A program made the translations under genes and the position numbers. 23,459 bases of DNA from a virus. The notes below the pieces were generated by a model. The model worked only from the letters and a program-made list of their open reading frames with translations, was not told where the DNA came from and made no database searches. Below, piece after piece: positions 1 to 7,029 of the stretch. The stretch spans positions 1-23,459 of IMG/VR virus record IMGVR_UViG_3300037672_001058, one strand, 5' to 3'. The first letter of the stretch is position 1. Every line of letters begins with the position of its first letter.

Positions 1-214
1 TTTCTTCAGTTGATTCAGTTTCTTTAACTTCATCTTTAGTGTCTTCTTTAGTCTCTTCAACAGACTCTTCTTTAGTTTCTGTAGATGCTAGGTTCTCGTA
101 GATGTCTCTAGACTTCTCTACAACTATTTCGTGAAACATTTGTTCTGCTTTATCATTTTCTTCGTTGATAAGCAATTCCAACAATGATTCGAACTTATTG
201 CTTGGTTGTGTCAT
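1..214 (-). CDS. Prohead core-like protein (gp67-like), partial
   Basis: Only the first 71 codons are present; the gene runs off the left edge. The ATG at 214 is well supported by an AAGGAG ribosome site about 10 bases upstream. The visible protein starts MTQPSNKFESLLELLINEEN, forms a short amphipathic helical stretch (about residues 5-45), then becomes very rich in Glu, Thr, Ser and Lys with repeated EE/KE pairs. In T4 the genes after portal gp20 encode small acidic prohead core proteins (gp67, gp68), then protease gp21 and scaffold gp22. The short helix followed by an acidic tail, and the position downstream of gp20, fit a gp67-like internal core protein that helps shape the prohead. This is inference from composition and position; it could instead be the N-terminus of a longer scaffold protein. 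About 120 non-coding bases separate it from the gene upstream. Confidence 0.5.
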   Translation of the reverse strand, partial: MTQPSNKFESLLELLINEENDKAEQMFHEIVVEKSRDIYENLASTETKEESVEETKEDTKDEVKETESTEE

Positions 215-334
215 ATGACTCGTGCTCCTTTTTAATTTCGGCATTAAACTTAATTAAGTAATACATATTTAACAAGGAAGTCGCATTTAGGGTGTTCTTT
301 ATGACAAAAACGGTGGATTTTTGGTAGGTCTTAA

Positions 335-949
335 TTAAAAACGTAGTTGTAAAGTATGTATCTTAAGAAACTCTTCGATATCTACGTGCTTTATATTTTT
401 ATTCCACTCCAAATCGTTAGGACGGAACCATCCCTTTGGAGTTACTCTAATAAATTCTATGCCTGGATGGTCTTTTAAGACTCGTTTGGTCTGATTCATC
501 CAGTTGCCAAAAAAAGTTGCATCTTCATTAGATTTTTTATAGTTTCTTGTGTCCTTAAACAAGTTATTAAACTTTTTATTCTGCTTTTCTGAGTGTCCTT
601 CGTAATCAAAACCTAGTATGTAGATAGTTTTTGGTTTGTATTCAGCCGCATACTTCAAAGCAGTAGGACCTGATGACCAACCCAACGATGGTTGAAAGAA
701 TTGTACTTTTTCCATTATCTTAGGATGTTTTTCGTACATAGCATTATAGTTTGACCATACTATATTATTGTCCATATAGTCACTCTCTGCTATTTCTAAC
801 AGCATTTTAGGATCAACAGCAACTAATACGTCAGGGGTATCGGAACGATAGACTCCGTTACAGGCAAACACTTTGCCTAGTTTCTTTAATTCCTCGATCT
901 GGATGCCCTTTCGAGACTCTCCATTACCTAGTACAAATGCAACTTCCAT
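335..949 (-). CDS. Rossmann-type protein resembling DUF115/GT42 glycosyltransferases, in the capsid operon
   Basis: A 204-aa protein of uncertain function. The N-terminus (VAFVLGNGES, residues 3-12) is a beta strand plus Gly-rich loop as in nucleotide-binding Rossmann folds. It is followed by FACNGVYRSDTPDVLVAVD (about 28-46) and a second block, SSGPTALKYAA...IYILGFDYEG (about 92-119). From memory, the same order of motifs (GNGPS, CN, SG, GIDFY) occurs in GT42 sialyltransferases such as Campylobacter Cst-II and in the related DUF115 family. The residue lining up with the Cst-II catalytic His appears to be Asn here (FFGNW), so activity is doubtful. It lies 5 bases after the 78-aa gene in the portal operon, so it is probably made late with head proteins. 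It could modify a virion or host glycan, or act as a non-catalytic binding protein. The fold call is moderate and the function unknown. Confidence 0.6.
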   Translation of the reverse strand: MEVAFVLGNGESRKGIQIEELKKLGKVFACNGVYRSDTPDVLVAVDPKMLLEIAESDYMDNNIVWSNYNAMYEKHPKIMEKVQFFQPSLGWSSGPTALKYAAEYKPKTIYILGFDYEGHSEKQNKKFNNLFKDTRNYKKSNEDATFFGNWMNQTKRVLKDHPGIEFIRVTPKGWFRPNDLEWNKNIKHVDIEEFLKIHTLQLRF

Positions 950-954
950 TACAC

Positions 955-1191
955 TTATAATGTGTCTTCTGTTGGTGGTGCTCCATACATCTTCTGGACG
1001 AAGATGGCTTCTTCATGCTGTTGAGTATCATGCTCTTCTGCAGATAATCTAATATCTTTGATGTCTTTAAGTGATAGTCTTGTTTTTCTGGTGTCTGCTT
1101 TATCTAATATAGAAATATCTTGGTCAGGATTGTAGTTTTTATCCTGCTCAAAGCCGTCTTCACCATATCTAAAGAATTCAAATAGTTTCAT
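955..1191 (-). CDS. Conserved small protein downstream of portal
   Basis: A 78-aa charged protein with no membrane segment or signal peptide. A central basic stretch (DTRKTRLSLKDIKDIRL, about 33-49) is followed by an acidic helix and a C-terminal VQKMYGAPP motif. Small proteins with an RKTRL...L.KI..LR...KMYG pattern sit beside the portal gene in many marine T4-like phages, to my recollection; none has a function known to me. It begins 15 bases after the portal stop and ends 5 bases before the next start, so it belongs to the portal operon. Its place matches that of T4 gp67/gp68, so a prohead core or portal-associated role is possible. No clear ribosome site precedes the ATG, which suggests translational coupling to the portal gene. 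Confidence 0.65.
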   Translation of the reverse strand: MKLFEFFRYGEDGFEQDKNYNPDQDISILDKADTRKTRLSLKDIKDIRLSAEEHDTQQHEEAIFVQKMYGAPPTEDTL

Positions 1192-1206
1192 TTTCTATAT
1201 TTAACC

Positions 1207-2925
1207 TTATAATGTGTTTGTTCCGCCCGGAGTTGGAGGTGTTCCTCCTGGTGTTCCTCCACCGCCACCTGGTGTTTCTCCTTCTGGTGGTGGTGCTCCA
1301 TCTGGTGCTTCAGGTTCTTCAAATTGATCTAGGTCACTTGATATTCCTGCTTGTGATACTCCGCCGCTTCTTAATTGTGTTGATTTAGTTTGTGATTTTT
1401 GCGATACTGCATTTTCTTCTGCCCATAGATCAGCATTTCTTGCCATTTCTTCTTCTGAAAGACCAAGATATCTGCTTAATGCAAATCTTTTACTCATGTA
1501 AGGTAAATCTGCAACTGCTGTGAATGTGTTTACTCTTGCTTGATCCATTTCTGTTTGTCTGTATGCCGCAAAGTTTTGTGGTGGGTTAAATTTAATTTCA
1601 AACATACCATTATCTAAATTGTAACCTTTGTTTTTAACCCAAATTTTAAATTCTTGATCAAATGCTGGCGATAACATTGATTGCAATCTCATACAATACT
1701 TGTTAAATCTTAATTCTTGGATGTATGCTGTTCCAACTCTACCATCATTGTATTGTTGTCCGCCATCCTCTGCTCCAGTTGGTAGATAAGAACTTGGAAT
1801 TCTTAAACCTCTGAATAATTTGTTTGTAAAAAATCTTAAATCGTCTATTTCACCTAAGTTAGTACCACCTGGCAGTGTATCTACTTTAGATCCTCTACCT
1901 TCTGCTGTTTGTGGAAAGAAATAATCCTCGTTAATGCTCATAGGATTGTATGTTGCATCAACATAGTTGACACCACCTGATGTGCTTGGAATTCTTCTTT
2001 GATTAATTTCATTTTTAACTCTCTCAACGAATTGCATCGCCAAGTGTGTTGGCATATTACCTACGTCAATATAGAACACTCTTCTTTCAGGTGCTCTTTG
2101 AACTCTGTAAATGATAATTGCGTCTTCCAGTAATTCTTTTTGCTTGTAAACCTTGAATACTTGTTCTAGCACTGACTGTCCAAACGGAAATAAGTTATCT
2201 AAACCATCTGACATTGTTAAATGAATTACATTTTCTGCATTAATACTGTATTGATTCATCGTTCTGTAGAATCTTCCACCAGCCGCGGCAGTAGAGGCAT
2301 TGGTCATATTAGATCCTTGACCTGCTCCTGCATATTGTTGACTACCTGCACCACCAGTTGTTCCACCGCCACCGTAAACTTGGTTAGGTGTTATTGATGT
2401 TGCACTTAATCTTTGTAAGTTTGGATTGATATCTCTAATGACATACTGTTCAGGCTTTTTGCCATCTGACTCGTTAACAACAATTCTGTCAACTTTTGCA
2501 TTATCGATGTAAAGCCATTTGTTTGTTTCGGGATCTCTAACAAAGAAACAATCTCCGTACTTCAATGCATTTCTAAAAATTCTAAAAATTCTTTTTGAAA
2601 ACTGATTTGCTGTTGTCCATTGCTGAAGTGCTTTCTTTAAAAGTTTAACTTCGTGACTAGTAACTTCGTCCTTGAACACAATGTCGAACGGTGTTTCGTT
2701 CTCTGTATTTTTTTGTGAACAAAATTCTGCAAGTATGTCTAGTGCCGCATTGATTTCTGAATCCGAATCCATTTGATCATATTGAAAATATCTTTGAATT
2801 CTATTTGGGTGTCCTGTATATACATCAGGTAGATACGAAGAATAATTTCTCTTCGCAAAATTGGGTCTATTATCTCCTGAAATAGGAGAAAGGTTCGCGT
2901 CTTTAAAATATTTTTTCCAAGCCAT
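1207..2925 (-). CDS. 20: Portal vertex protein gp20
   Basis: A 572-aa protein matching the T4-like portal family (T4 gp20 is about 524 aa). The portal forms the dodecameric ring at one capsid vertex through which DNA is packaged and to which the tail joins. Recognisable family features are the N-terminal stretch with YFQYDQMDSDSEINAALDIL (about 47-66), the FRNALKYGDCFFV strand (about 119-131), the long helix with QRAPERRVFYIDVGNMP (about 276-292), and LRIPSSYLP with QYNDGRVGTAYIQELRF further on. A Gly/Ala/Ser/Thr-rich insertion lies near residues 185-215. The C-terminus (about 535-572) is a Pro/Gly/Glu-rich tail with a run of Gly, absent from T4 gp20 as I remember it. The start lies 7 bases after the tape measure stop, so the two are co-transcribed. 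Confidence 0.95.
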   Translation of the reverse strand: MAWKKYFKDANLSPISGDNRPNFAKRNYSSYLPDVYTGHPNRIQRYFQYDQMDSDSEINAALDILAEFCSQKNTENETPFDIVFKDEVTSHEVKLLKKALQQWTTANQFSKRIFRIFRNALKYGDCFFVRDPETNKWLYIDNAKVDRIVVNESDGKKPEQYVIRDINPNLQRLSATSITPNQVYGGGGTTGGAGSQQYAGAGQGSNMTNASTAAAGGRFYRTMNQYSINAENVIHLTMSDGLDNLFPFGQSVLEQVFKVYKQKELLEDAIIIYRVQRAPERRVFYIDVGNMPTHLAMQFVERVKNEINQRRIPSTSGGVNYVDATYNPMSINEDYFFPQTAEGRGSKVDTLPGGTNLGEIDDLRFFTNKLFRGLRIPSSYLPTGAEDGGQQYNDGRVGTAYIQELRFNKYCMRLQSMLSPAFDQEFKIWVKNKGYNLDNGMFEIKFNPPQNFAAYRQTEMDQARVNTFTAVADLPYMSKRFALSRYLGLSEEEMARNADLWAEENAVSQKSQTKSTQLRSGGVSQAGISSDLDQFEEPEAPDGAPPPEGETPGGGGGTPGGTPPTPGGTNTL

Positions 2926-2931
2926 AACTTA

Positions 2932-5109
2932 TTATACAATACTTTCACTCTTGTTTGCAAGTCTTCTTTGTGTTTTATCTGTATTTCTTGCAATATCAGT
3001 ATCAATACTTACCAACGTATTTACGTTCTTATTAAATGTTTTCATTTCGTTAACAACTGCGGTCATTTTAGTATTCATCGCATTAAATGTAGTATTCATT
3101 GACATTAATGCTGTGTTGTCCCCACCGGTTGCTTGGCTAGAAAGGTAAGAATCTGTTTCTGCTTTGGTTAGTACTCTTTCACCTGCATGAATCGTGGACA
3201 AATTATCATTAATTTCTCTTAAATTACCGGTTGTTCCTACTGTTCCTCTGGCTTTTCCGTTCAATCCAAGTTTTTCAGCGGCCATATCATCGTAATCAGA
3301 TGCTCTGAACAATCCGTAAACTCCTCCTAGTATTCCGCCTATCGCGGCACCTACTGCTGTACCAACAACTGGAACAACAGATCCTATCATGGCGCCTGTT
3401 AATGCACCACCGGCCGCACTTGATCCTACTCCTAATGCTTTGCCGGCTGTTGAATCTGCCTGGTCTGCTATGTTGCCTCCCATGGCCATAGTACTAACAC
3501 CTACTGCTCCACCGCCTACCTTGGCAACATTCTTTAATCCTTTGCCAAAACCACCACCACCCATTCCTCCAGGTCCTAACGGTGCCCAAAGTTTTAATGC
3601 GGCATAAGTTCCTGCCGTGATAGGTGCAGTTTCTCTTAACATACTGCCAGCGGTTGTTACAATTTCTTTAGCGGCGTATAAAGCAGTTTGGGTTCCTTCA
3701 CCCATTTTTTTAATGTCTTCTGCAAGACCATTCATTGTATCGTTTAATGATCCAACACCGGTTCCTAAAAAGTTTCCAATAAATTTTAAGAAACTTGTTT
3801 CAGTTCCTTGGAATGCACTGGAAAGATTTTTAGATGCGTTTTGAAATTCTGTTAATTCTTGTGTAAGTTTATTTGCCGCTTCTCTTTGTTCGTCTGTTGC
3901 TCCGGTAGTATCTAGTAGTGATGTTGCTAATTTATTTGTTCCAACAAACATTCCATCAATGAATTCCACCTGACCAGTTTTTGCAACATCTCTAAACATT
4001 TCTTGAGATTTCGTTGCTTCAATTTTTAATAGTCTCATCGCTTCAACGTTATCAATTCCGCCTGCTTCTAATTGTTTAATAATTGCTGTTGCGCCTGGCA
4101 TATTTTTAACAAGGTCCTGTGCCGCTTGAGTTACTGGTACTCCACTTGTTGCTATTAGATCTTGCAATCCTGTTGATAGTTCAGGAGCAATAGTACCAAT
4201 ACCTGCCGCAAATAATTGTGTTTGTTCTCTGATAGCCGGTGACATATCCCCTAGTGCCGCTAAAAATCTAGCATTAGAAAGTTGTGCTTCCATTTCGTCA
4301 GCAATAGCATCTCTCTGCTGACCTGTTAATTTTGCTAACCTGTCCATTTGTTTGATTAGTGATGCACCCGCGGCAATTCTTTGAGAATCATTCATCTGCT
4401 GAAACAACCCAGATCTTCGATTAAGTGTAAATGATGTTAATAGTTGTTCATTCAATTGTTCAACCGTAAGTCCTAGTGGTGCAAGGTCTTCGATATATGT
4501 CGATCTTAATTGTTTTGATAGATTAGAAAATGCTACTGCACCTTGAGATGTTGTTCCAAACAGTTTTGCAAGTTCTTCTGAATTTTTTCCAATTAGGTTT
4601 GCAAAATCGTCTAGAGGTAATCCTGCTCGAGCGGCAGTTTCTCTCATGGTGATTAGGTTTTGACTGAATGATGCTCCAACATCAGACAGAGTTCTGTACA
4701 TATCCAGACTAGATCCAACAACACTACCTACTCTGGCAAACATTTCTCCTATAGGACCAAATGCTTTTAGAGTGTCCGTGAAGTCTTGTATTTGACCTGT
4801 GCCTTGATATATTGCCGATCCAAATTTACCAGCAAATGATGATGTTGTTTCTAATCCCTTACCAAACTTAAATGCCATTGCCTCTGACATACCCATTCGT
4901 TTACCGAACTTGCCAAAGTGCCCTTGTAGGTTAGTTGATGCTTTTATTAATTCTTCTCTGCTTTTAAGCAGTTTTTCCAGTGATTTCTTCTCTTCTGCCG
5001 AAACACCCTTGGATGCTTTTGCAGATCTGTCCAACTCCTGCCTGAACTTTTTGAGGTCAGCACTGCTGAAAGCCTCATTGAGCATCTGTTTTAGTTGTGT
5101 TTCATCCAT
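2932..5109 (-). CDS. Putative tail tape measure protein
   Basis: A 725-aa, mostly helical protein that I call the tape measure, the rod that fills the tail tube and sets tail length. Evidence: Lys/Glu-rich helical N-terminus (1-70); long Ala/Gly/Leu-rich helical middle; Gly-rich hydrophobic hairpin at about residues 565-600 (VVPVVGTAVGAAIGGILGG), typical of the membrane-active segment in tape measures; and the IHAGERVLTKAE motif at about 637-648, a frequent C-terminal signature in tape measure proteins of other tailed phages. T4 gp29, the functional equivalent, is 590 aa. At the usual 1.5 Angstrom per residue this protein would span roughly 110 nm, reasonable for a myovirus. It is first in the minus-strand operon leading into the portal gene and sits 60 bases after a late-promoter match. 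Sequence identity to gp29 itself is not evident by eye. Confidence 0.75.
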   Translation of the reverse strand: MDETQLKQMLNEAFSSADLKKFRQELDRSAKASKGVSAEEKKSLEKLLKSREELIKASTNLQGHFGKFGKRMGMSEAMAFKFGKGLETTSSFAGKFGSAIYQGTGQIQDFTDTLKAFGPIGEMFARVGSVVGSSLDMYRTLSDVGASFSQNLITMRETAARAGLPLDDFANLIGKNSEELAKLFGTTSQGAVAFSNLSKQLRSTYIEDLAPLGLTVEQLNEQLLTSFTLNRRSGLFQQMNDSQRIAAGASLIKQMDRLAKLTGQQRDAIADEMEAQLSNARFLAALGDMSPAIREQTQLFAAGIGTIAPELSTGLQDLIATSGVPVTQAAQDLVKNMPGATAIIKQLEAGGIDNVEAMRLLKIEATKSQEMFRDVAKTGQVEFIDGMFVGTNKLATSLLDTTGATDEQREAANKLTQELTEFQNASKNLSSAFQGTETSFLKFIGNFLGTGVGSLNDTMNGLAEDIKKMGEGTQTALYAAKEIVTTAGSMLRETAPITAGTYAALKLWAPLGPGGMGGGGFGKGLKNVAKVGGGAVGVSTMAMGGNIADQADSTAGKALGVGSSAAGGALTGAMIGSVVPVVGTAVGAAIGGILGGVYGLFRASDYDDMAAEKLGLNGKARGTVGTTGNLREINDNLSTIHAGERVLTKAETDSYLSSQATGGDNTALMSMNTTFNAMNTKMTAVVNEMKTFNKNVNTLVSIDTDIARNTDKTQRRLANKSESIV

Positions 5110-5135
5110 AGTTTAATACCACCATTATATACGCA

Positions 5136-5144
5136 CATAAATAT
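5136..5144 (+). promoter_or_regulatory. Late-type promoter element for gp26 block
   Basis: CATAAATAT differs by one base from the T4 late -10 element TATAAATA and lies about 43 bases before the gp26 ATG. It is part of a stretch, ATATACGCACATAA, also found just before the gp6 promoter. No -35 is expected because gp55-type sigma factors recognise only the -10. Confidence is reduced by the mismatch and AT-rich background. Confidence 0.5.
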
Positions 5145-5168
5145 AGACATACATACGTTAACAAAGTA

Positions 5169-5177
5169 TATTTATAG
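5169..5177 (-). promoter_or_regulatory. Late promoter for tape measure-portal operon
   Basis: Read on the minus strand this is CTATAAATA, identical to the T4-like late consensus with the leading C also seen before gp48 and gp6. It is 60 bases upstream of the tape measure start. It points toward the plus-strand late element at 5136-5144, so the two transcripts should overlap at their 5' ends. Confidence 0.7.
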
Positions 5178-5186
5178 AAGAAGAAA

Positions 5187-6044
5187 ATGGAAGAAAAAAC
5201 AAACCCTTTAGCAAAATTTTATAGACAGCCAGCAATCTATATAAAGTTCCCATCTGGCGGAAAGTACTATACCGATGACATAGTAACACCAACTGAAACC
5301 GGCGAACACGCAGTATTGCCCATGACAGCCAAAGATGATCTAGCATTTAAGACACCAGATTCTATGATGAGTGGACAATCCACAGTAGATGTGATTAAAT
5401 CATGCATTCCTGATATCAAAGACCCATGGAGACTTGTAAACTATGATGTAGACACTGTTTTAATAGCAATCAGAATTGCAGGTTACGGTGAAAGCATGGA
5501 AGTGAGCACCCAGGTACCGGTAACAAACGATCCAATAAATCATTCAGTTAACTTACCCTCTATGCTTGAGACAATACACAACAAAAAAATTGAGGAACAA
5601 GCAAATTTGGCAAACGGAATGAAAATAAAAGTAAAACCGTTGACTTACAAAATGATGACTGACACACAATTAAAAACATTTGAACAACAAAGAAAATATA
5701 TGCAGGTCAATTCATCAACGTTGAAAGACGATGACAAAGCAAGAATGTTCAATGAAAGTTTTAAAACATTAACAGAACTAAATTCAAAATTGCTGTTGTC
5801 TAACATTGAAACAATAACTCTACCTTCCGGTGACGAAGTATCTGATTCAGCACAGATAAGTGAATTCATTGAGAATGCAGATGCAAAATTGGTTCAAGAG
5901 TTAGAAGCCGCATTGATCAAAATAAGACAGCAAGGTTCACTGAAACCTATGACAGCAAAATCCACAGAAGAGCAAATTAAGAAAGGTGCACCGGCAACAT
6001 ACCAAGTACCTATCACGTTTGATAACGCAAATTTTTTCGGATAA
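5187..6044 (+). CDS. 26: Baseplate hub protein gp26
   Basis: A 285-aa protein of the T4 gp26 hub family (T4 gp26 is 208 aa). The N-terminal signature FYRQPAIYIKFPSGGKYY (about 11-28), then LPMTAKDDLAFKTPDSMMSG and IKSCIPDIKDPW, is the conserved block of this family. In T4, gp26 takes part in assembly of the central baseplate hub. The middle is Lys-rich and helical (about 150-195); the C-terminal third has NIETITLPSGDEV and a helical tail. The ATG at 5187 follows GAAGAAGAAAATGG, with a purine-rich AAGAAG 5 bases upstream. Next to it, 2 bases after the stop, is the gp51-like gene, a hub-assembly pairing also known in T4. Confidence 0.85.
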   Translation: MEEKTNPLAKFYRQPAIYIKFPSGGKYYTDDIVTPTETGEHAVLPMTAKDDLAFKTPDSMMSGQSTVDVIKSCIPDIKDPWRLVNYDVDTVLIAIRIAGYGESMEVSTQVPVTNDPINHSVNLPSMLETIHNKKIEEQANLANGMKIKVKPLTYKMMTDTQLKTFEQQRKYMQVNSSTLKDDDKARMFNESFKTLTELNSKLLLSNIETITLPSGDEVSDSAQISEFIENADAKLVQELEAALIKIRQQGSLKPMTAKSTEEQIKKGAPATYQVPITFDNANFFG

Positions 6045-6046
6045 AG

Positions 6047-6268
6047 TTGCTGACACTCACGGAGTCTGACATTTTATCATATTTCAAAGATTTAGACAAT
6101 GAATCAAAAAACATTAAACACGAACTGCTTAAAATATGCTGGTATATGCGAGGAGGCGTAACGTGGCAAGAATCTCTAAACCTTTCTGTAGAGGAGAGAA
6201 AAATTATTGCAGACATAATAAAAGAGAACTTGGAAACTGCCAAGAAAACCGGACAACCATTTTTTTAG
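6047..6268 (+). CDS. Small gp51-like baseplate hub assembly protein, TTG start
   Basis: A 73-aa protein with the conserved-looking block HELLKICWYMRGGVTWQESL...LSVEERKIIADIIKENLE (about 26-64), which I associate with gp51-like or tail-assembly proteins following gp26 in marine T4-like phages. T4 gp51 is far longer (249 aa), so this is at best the conserved core. The start chosen is TTG at 6047: in-frame stops (TGA, TAA at 6020-6025) lie just upstream, and the first in-frame ATG falls inside the conserved block. There is no clear Shine-Dalgarno, so translation is probably coupled to gp26, whose stop is 2 bases away. The likely role is hub assembly, inferred mainly from its neighbour. Confidence 0.7.
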   Translation: MLTLTESDILSYFKDLDNESKNIKHELLKICWYMRGGVTWQESLNLSVEERKIIADIIKENLETAKKTGQPFF

Positions 6269-6269
6269 A

Positions 6270-6287
6270 ATTATAGTATACTATAAT
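6270..6287. promoter_or_regulatory. 18-bp perfect palindrome containing TATAAT
   Basis: ATTATAGTATACTATAAT is its own reverse complement and falls in the 50-base gap before the coiled-coil gene. Its right arm ends in TATAAT, a perfect sigma-70 -10 hexamer about 32 bases before the next ATG. No good -35 is visible. It may be an operator overlapping a promoter, or a chance AT-rich palindrome. Confidence 0.35.
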
Positions 6288-6318
6288 GGAACACAGACCT
6301 CTTTAAATAAATGAACAT

Positions 6319-6720
6319 ATGTCGACCAGCGATCTAGTCCTAGAACTTAAAAATACAATCAAAGACCTAACACTTGAAAAGGAACACCTACATCAGGCAG
6401 TTTCTCAAAAAGAGAGTCGTAACAAGCAGATACTCATACGATTAGAAAATGCTACCAAAGACGTAGACCATGTCGGCAAACACGCCGCGGGCGTAAAACA
6501 AGAAAACGAGGAACTAAAACTTAAGGTCGCAACACTAAAAGCAAAACTGGAAACCACGGAAGAAGTGTTAAAACTAGCAAAAGAAAAACTTAAAGATTTT
6601 GAGCCGGATAAGGAAGTAGAATTGACTGACGAGGATGTTTCCAATATTGAAGAATCAGAAGAACCGGAATTAAAGTCAGTACTATCAGAAAAATATAACA
6701 AAGTCGACGACGAAGAATAA
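6319..6720 (+). CDS. Coiled-coil protein of unknown function
   Basis: I do not recognise this 133-aa protein. Residues 1-95 are Lys/Glu/Leu-rich and look like one long coiled coil (for example EELKLKVATLKAKLETTEEV at about 65-84). Residues 96-133 are acidic and probably disordered. There is no membrane segment, Cys motif or catalytic signature. The ATG at 6319 is preceded by an AT-rich CTTTAAATAAATGAACAT with no Shine-Dalgarno. It follows the gp26/gp51-like pair on the same strand after a 50-base gap holding an 18-bp palindrome, so it may have its own promoter. A chaperone or scaffold role in baseplate assembly is possible from context only. Confidence 0.7.
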   Translation: MSTSDLVLELKNTIKDLTLEKEHLHQAVSQKESRNKQILIRLENATKDVDHVGKHAAGVKQENEELKLKVATLKAKLETTEEVLKLAKEKLKDFEPDKEVELTDEDVSNIEESEEPELKSVLSEKYNKVDDEE

Positions 6721-6734
6721 TCATATCAACTAAA

Positions 6735-6752
6735 AGATGTCTAAAGACATCT
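6735..6752 (-). terminator. Weak terminator-like hairpin at end of candidate RNA
   Basis: On the minus strand AGATGTCT and AGACATCT form an 8-bp perfect stem around TT, followed by TTTAG. The T run is short and the stem only moderately GC-rich, so this may be a 3'-end stabilising hairpin rather than a strong terminator. On the plus strand the following bases are A-rich, which does not fit termination. Confidence 0.35.
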
Positions 6753-6830
6753 AAACTTTCGCTTACGCTCAGTTTACTTCTAATTTACGCAATCTCGAAA
6801 ATAACTTTTAACGCAACTTAACTGTTGCGT

Positions 6831-6857
6831 ACTCTGTGGCAGATGAGTAGTCATAAT
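6831..6857 (-). repeat. Imperfect direct repeat, copy A
   Basis: Shares CTGTGGC, a 6-7 base spacer and GTAGTCAT with copy B at 6888-6915; on the minus strand the shared blocks read ATGACTAC and GCCACAG. The copies are 57 bases apart and flank the GAAA-capped hairpin at 6857-6876. Confidence 0.65.
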
Positions 6858-6887
6858 TCGGCTATTTCTAGCCGAACCAACTTTGAA

Positions 6888-6915
6888 ACCCTGTGGCGAG
6901 TATCGTAGTCATTAT
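6888..6915 (-). repeat. Imperfect direct repeat, copy B
   Basis: Second copy of the block at 6831-6857. The conserved halves are identical while the spacer differs (AGATGA against GAGTATC), as expected if the conserved pieces are functional elements of an RNA or protein-binding boxes. Confidence 0.65.
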
Positions 6916-7005
6916 GTATCGTTGCTTTCGCCGGGCGGTTGTGCTGTACCCGTTAACTCATTCATCCAACGCGAGCCTACCAAACCCTTACACAATAGTA
7001 TTTGG

Positions 7006-7029
7006 TAAACCTGAGGTTTATCTTTTTCT
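7006..7029 (+). terminator. Possible plus-strand terminator
   Basis: TAAACC-TGA-GGTTTA forms a 6-bp perfect stem followed by TCTTTTTCT on the plus strand. It could end transcripts coming from the gp26/coiled-coil block. It lies within the candidate minus-strand RNA, where the same hairpin would also form, so its role is ambiguous. Confidence 0.35.

Noticed and set aside
248-273. Palindrome ACTTAATTAAGT and a TTAAATATG late-promoter-like string before the prohead core gene
   Set aside because: TTAATTAA-type palindromes are expected in AT-rich DNA (another TTAATTAA is at about 332-339), and TTAAATATG departs from TATAAATA in more than one place.
1207-1330. Gly/Pro-coding GGTGTTCCTCC-like tandem repeats as a CRISPR or regulatory repeat
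   Set aside because: They encode the low-complexity C-terminal tail of the portal and have no spacer structure.
2861-3148. Plus-strand hydrophobic open frame of 95 codons opposite the portal/tape measure junction
   Set aside because: It is antisense to two strongly supported genes and has the Leu/Val-rich bias expected of a reverse-strand shadow.
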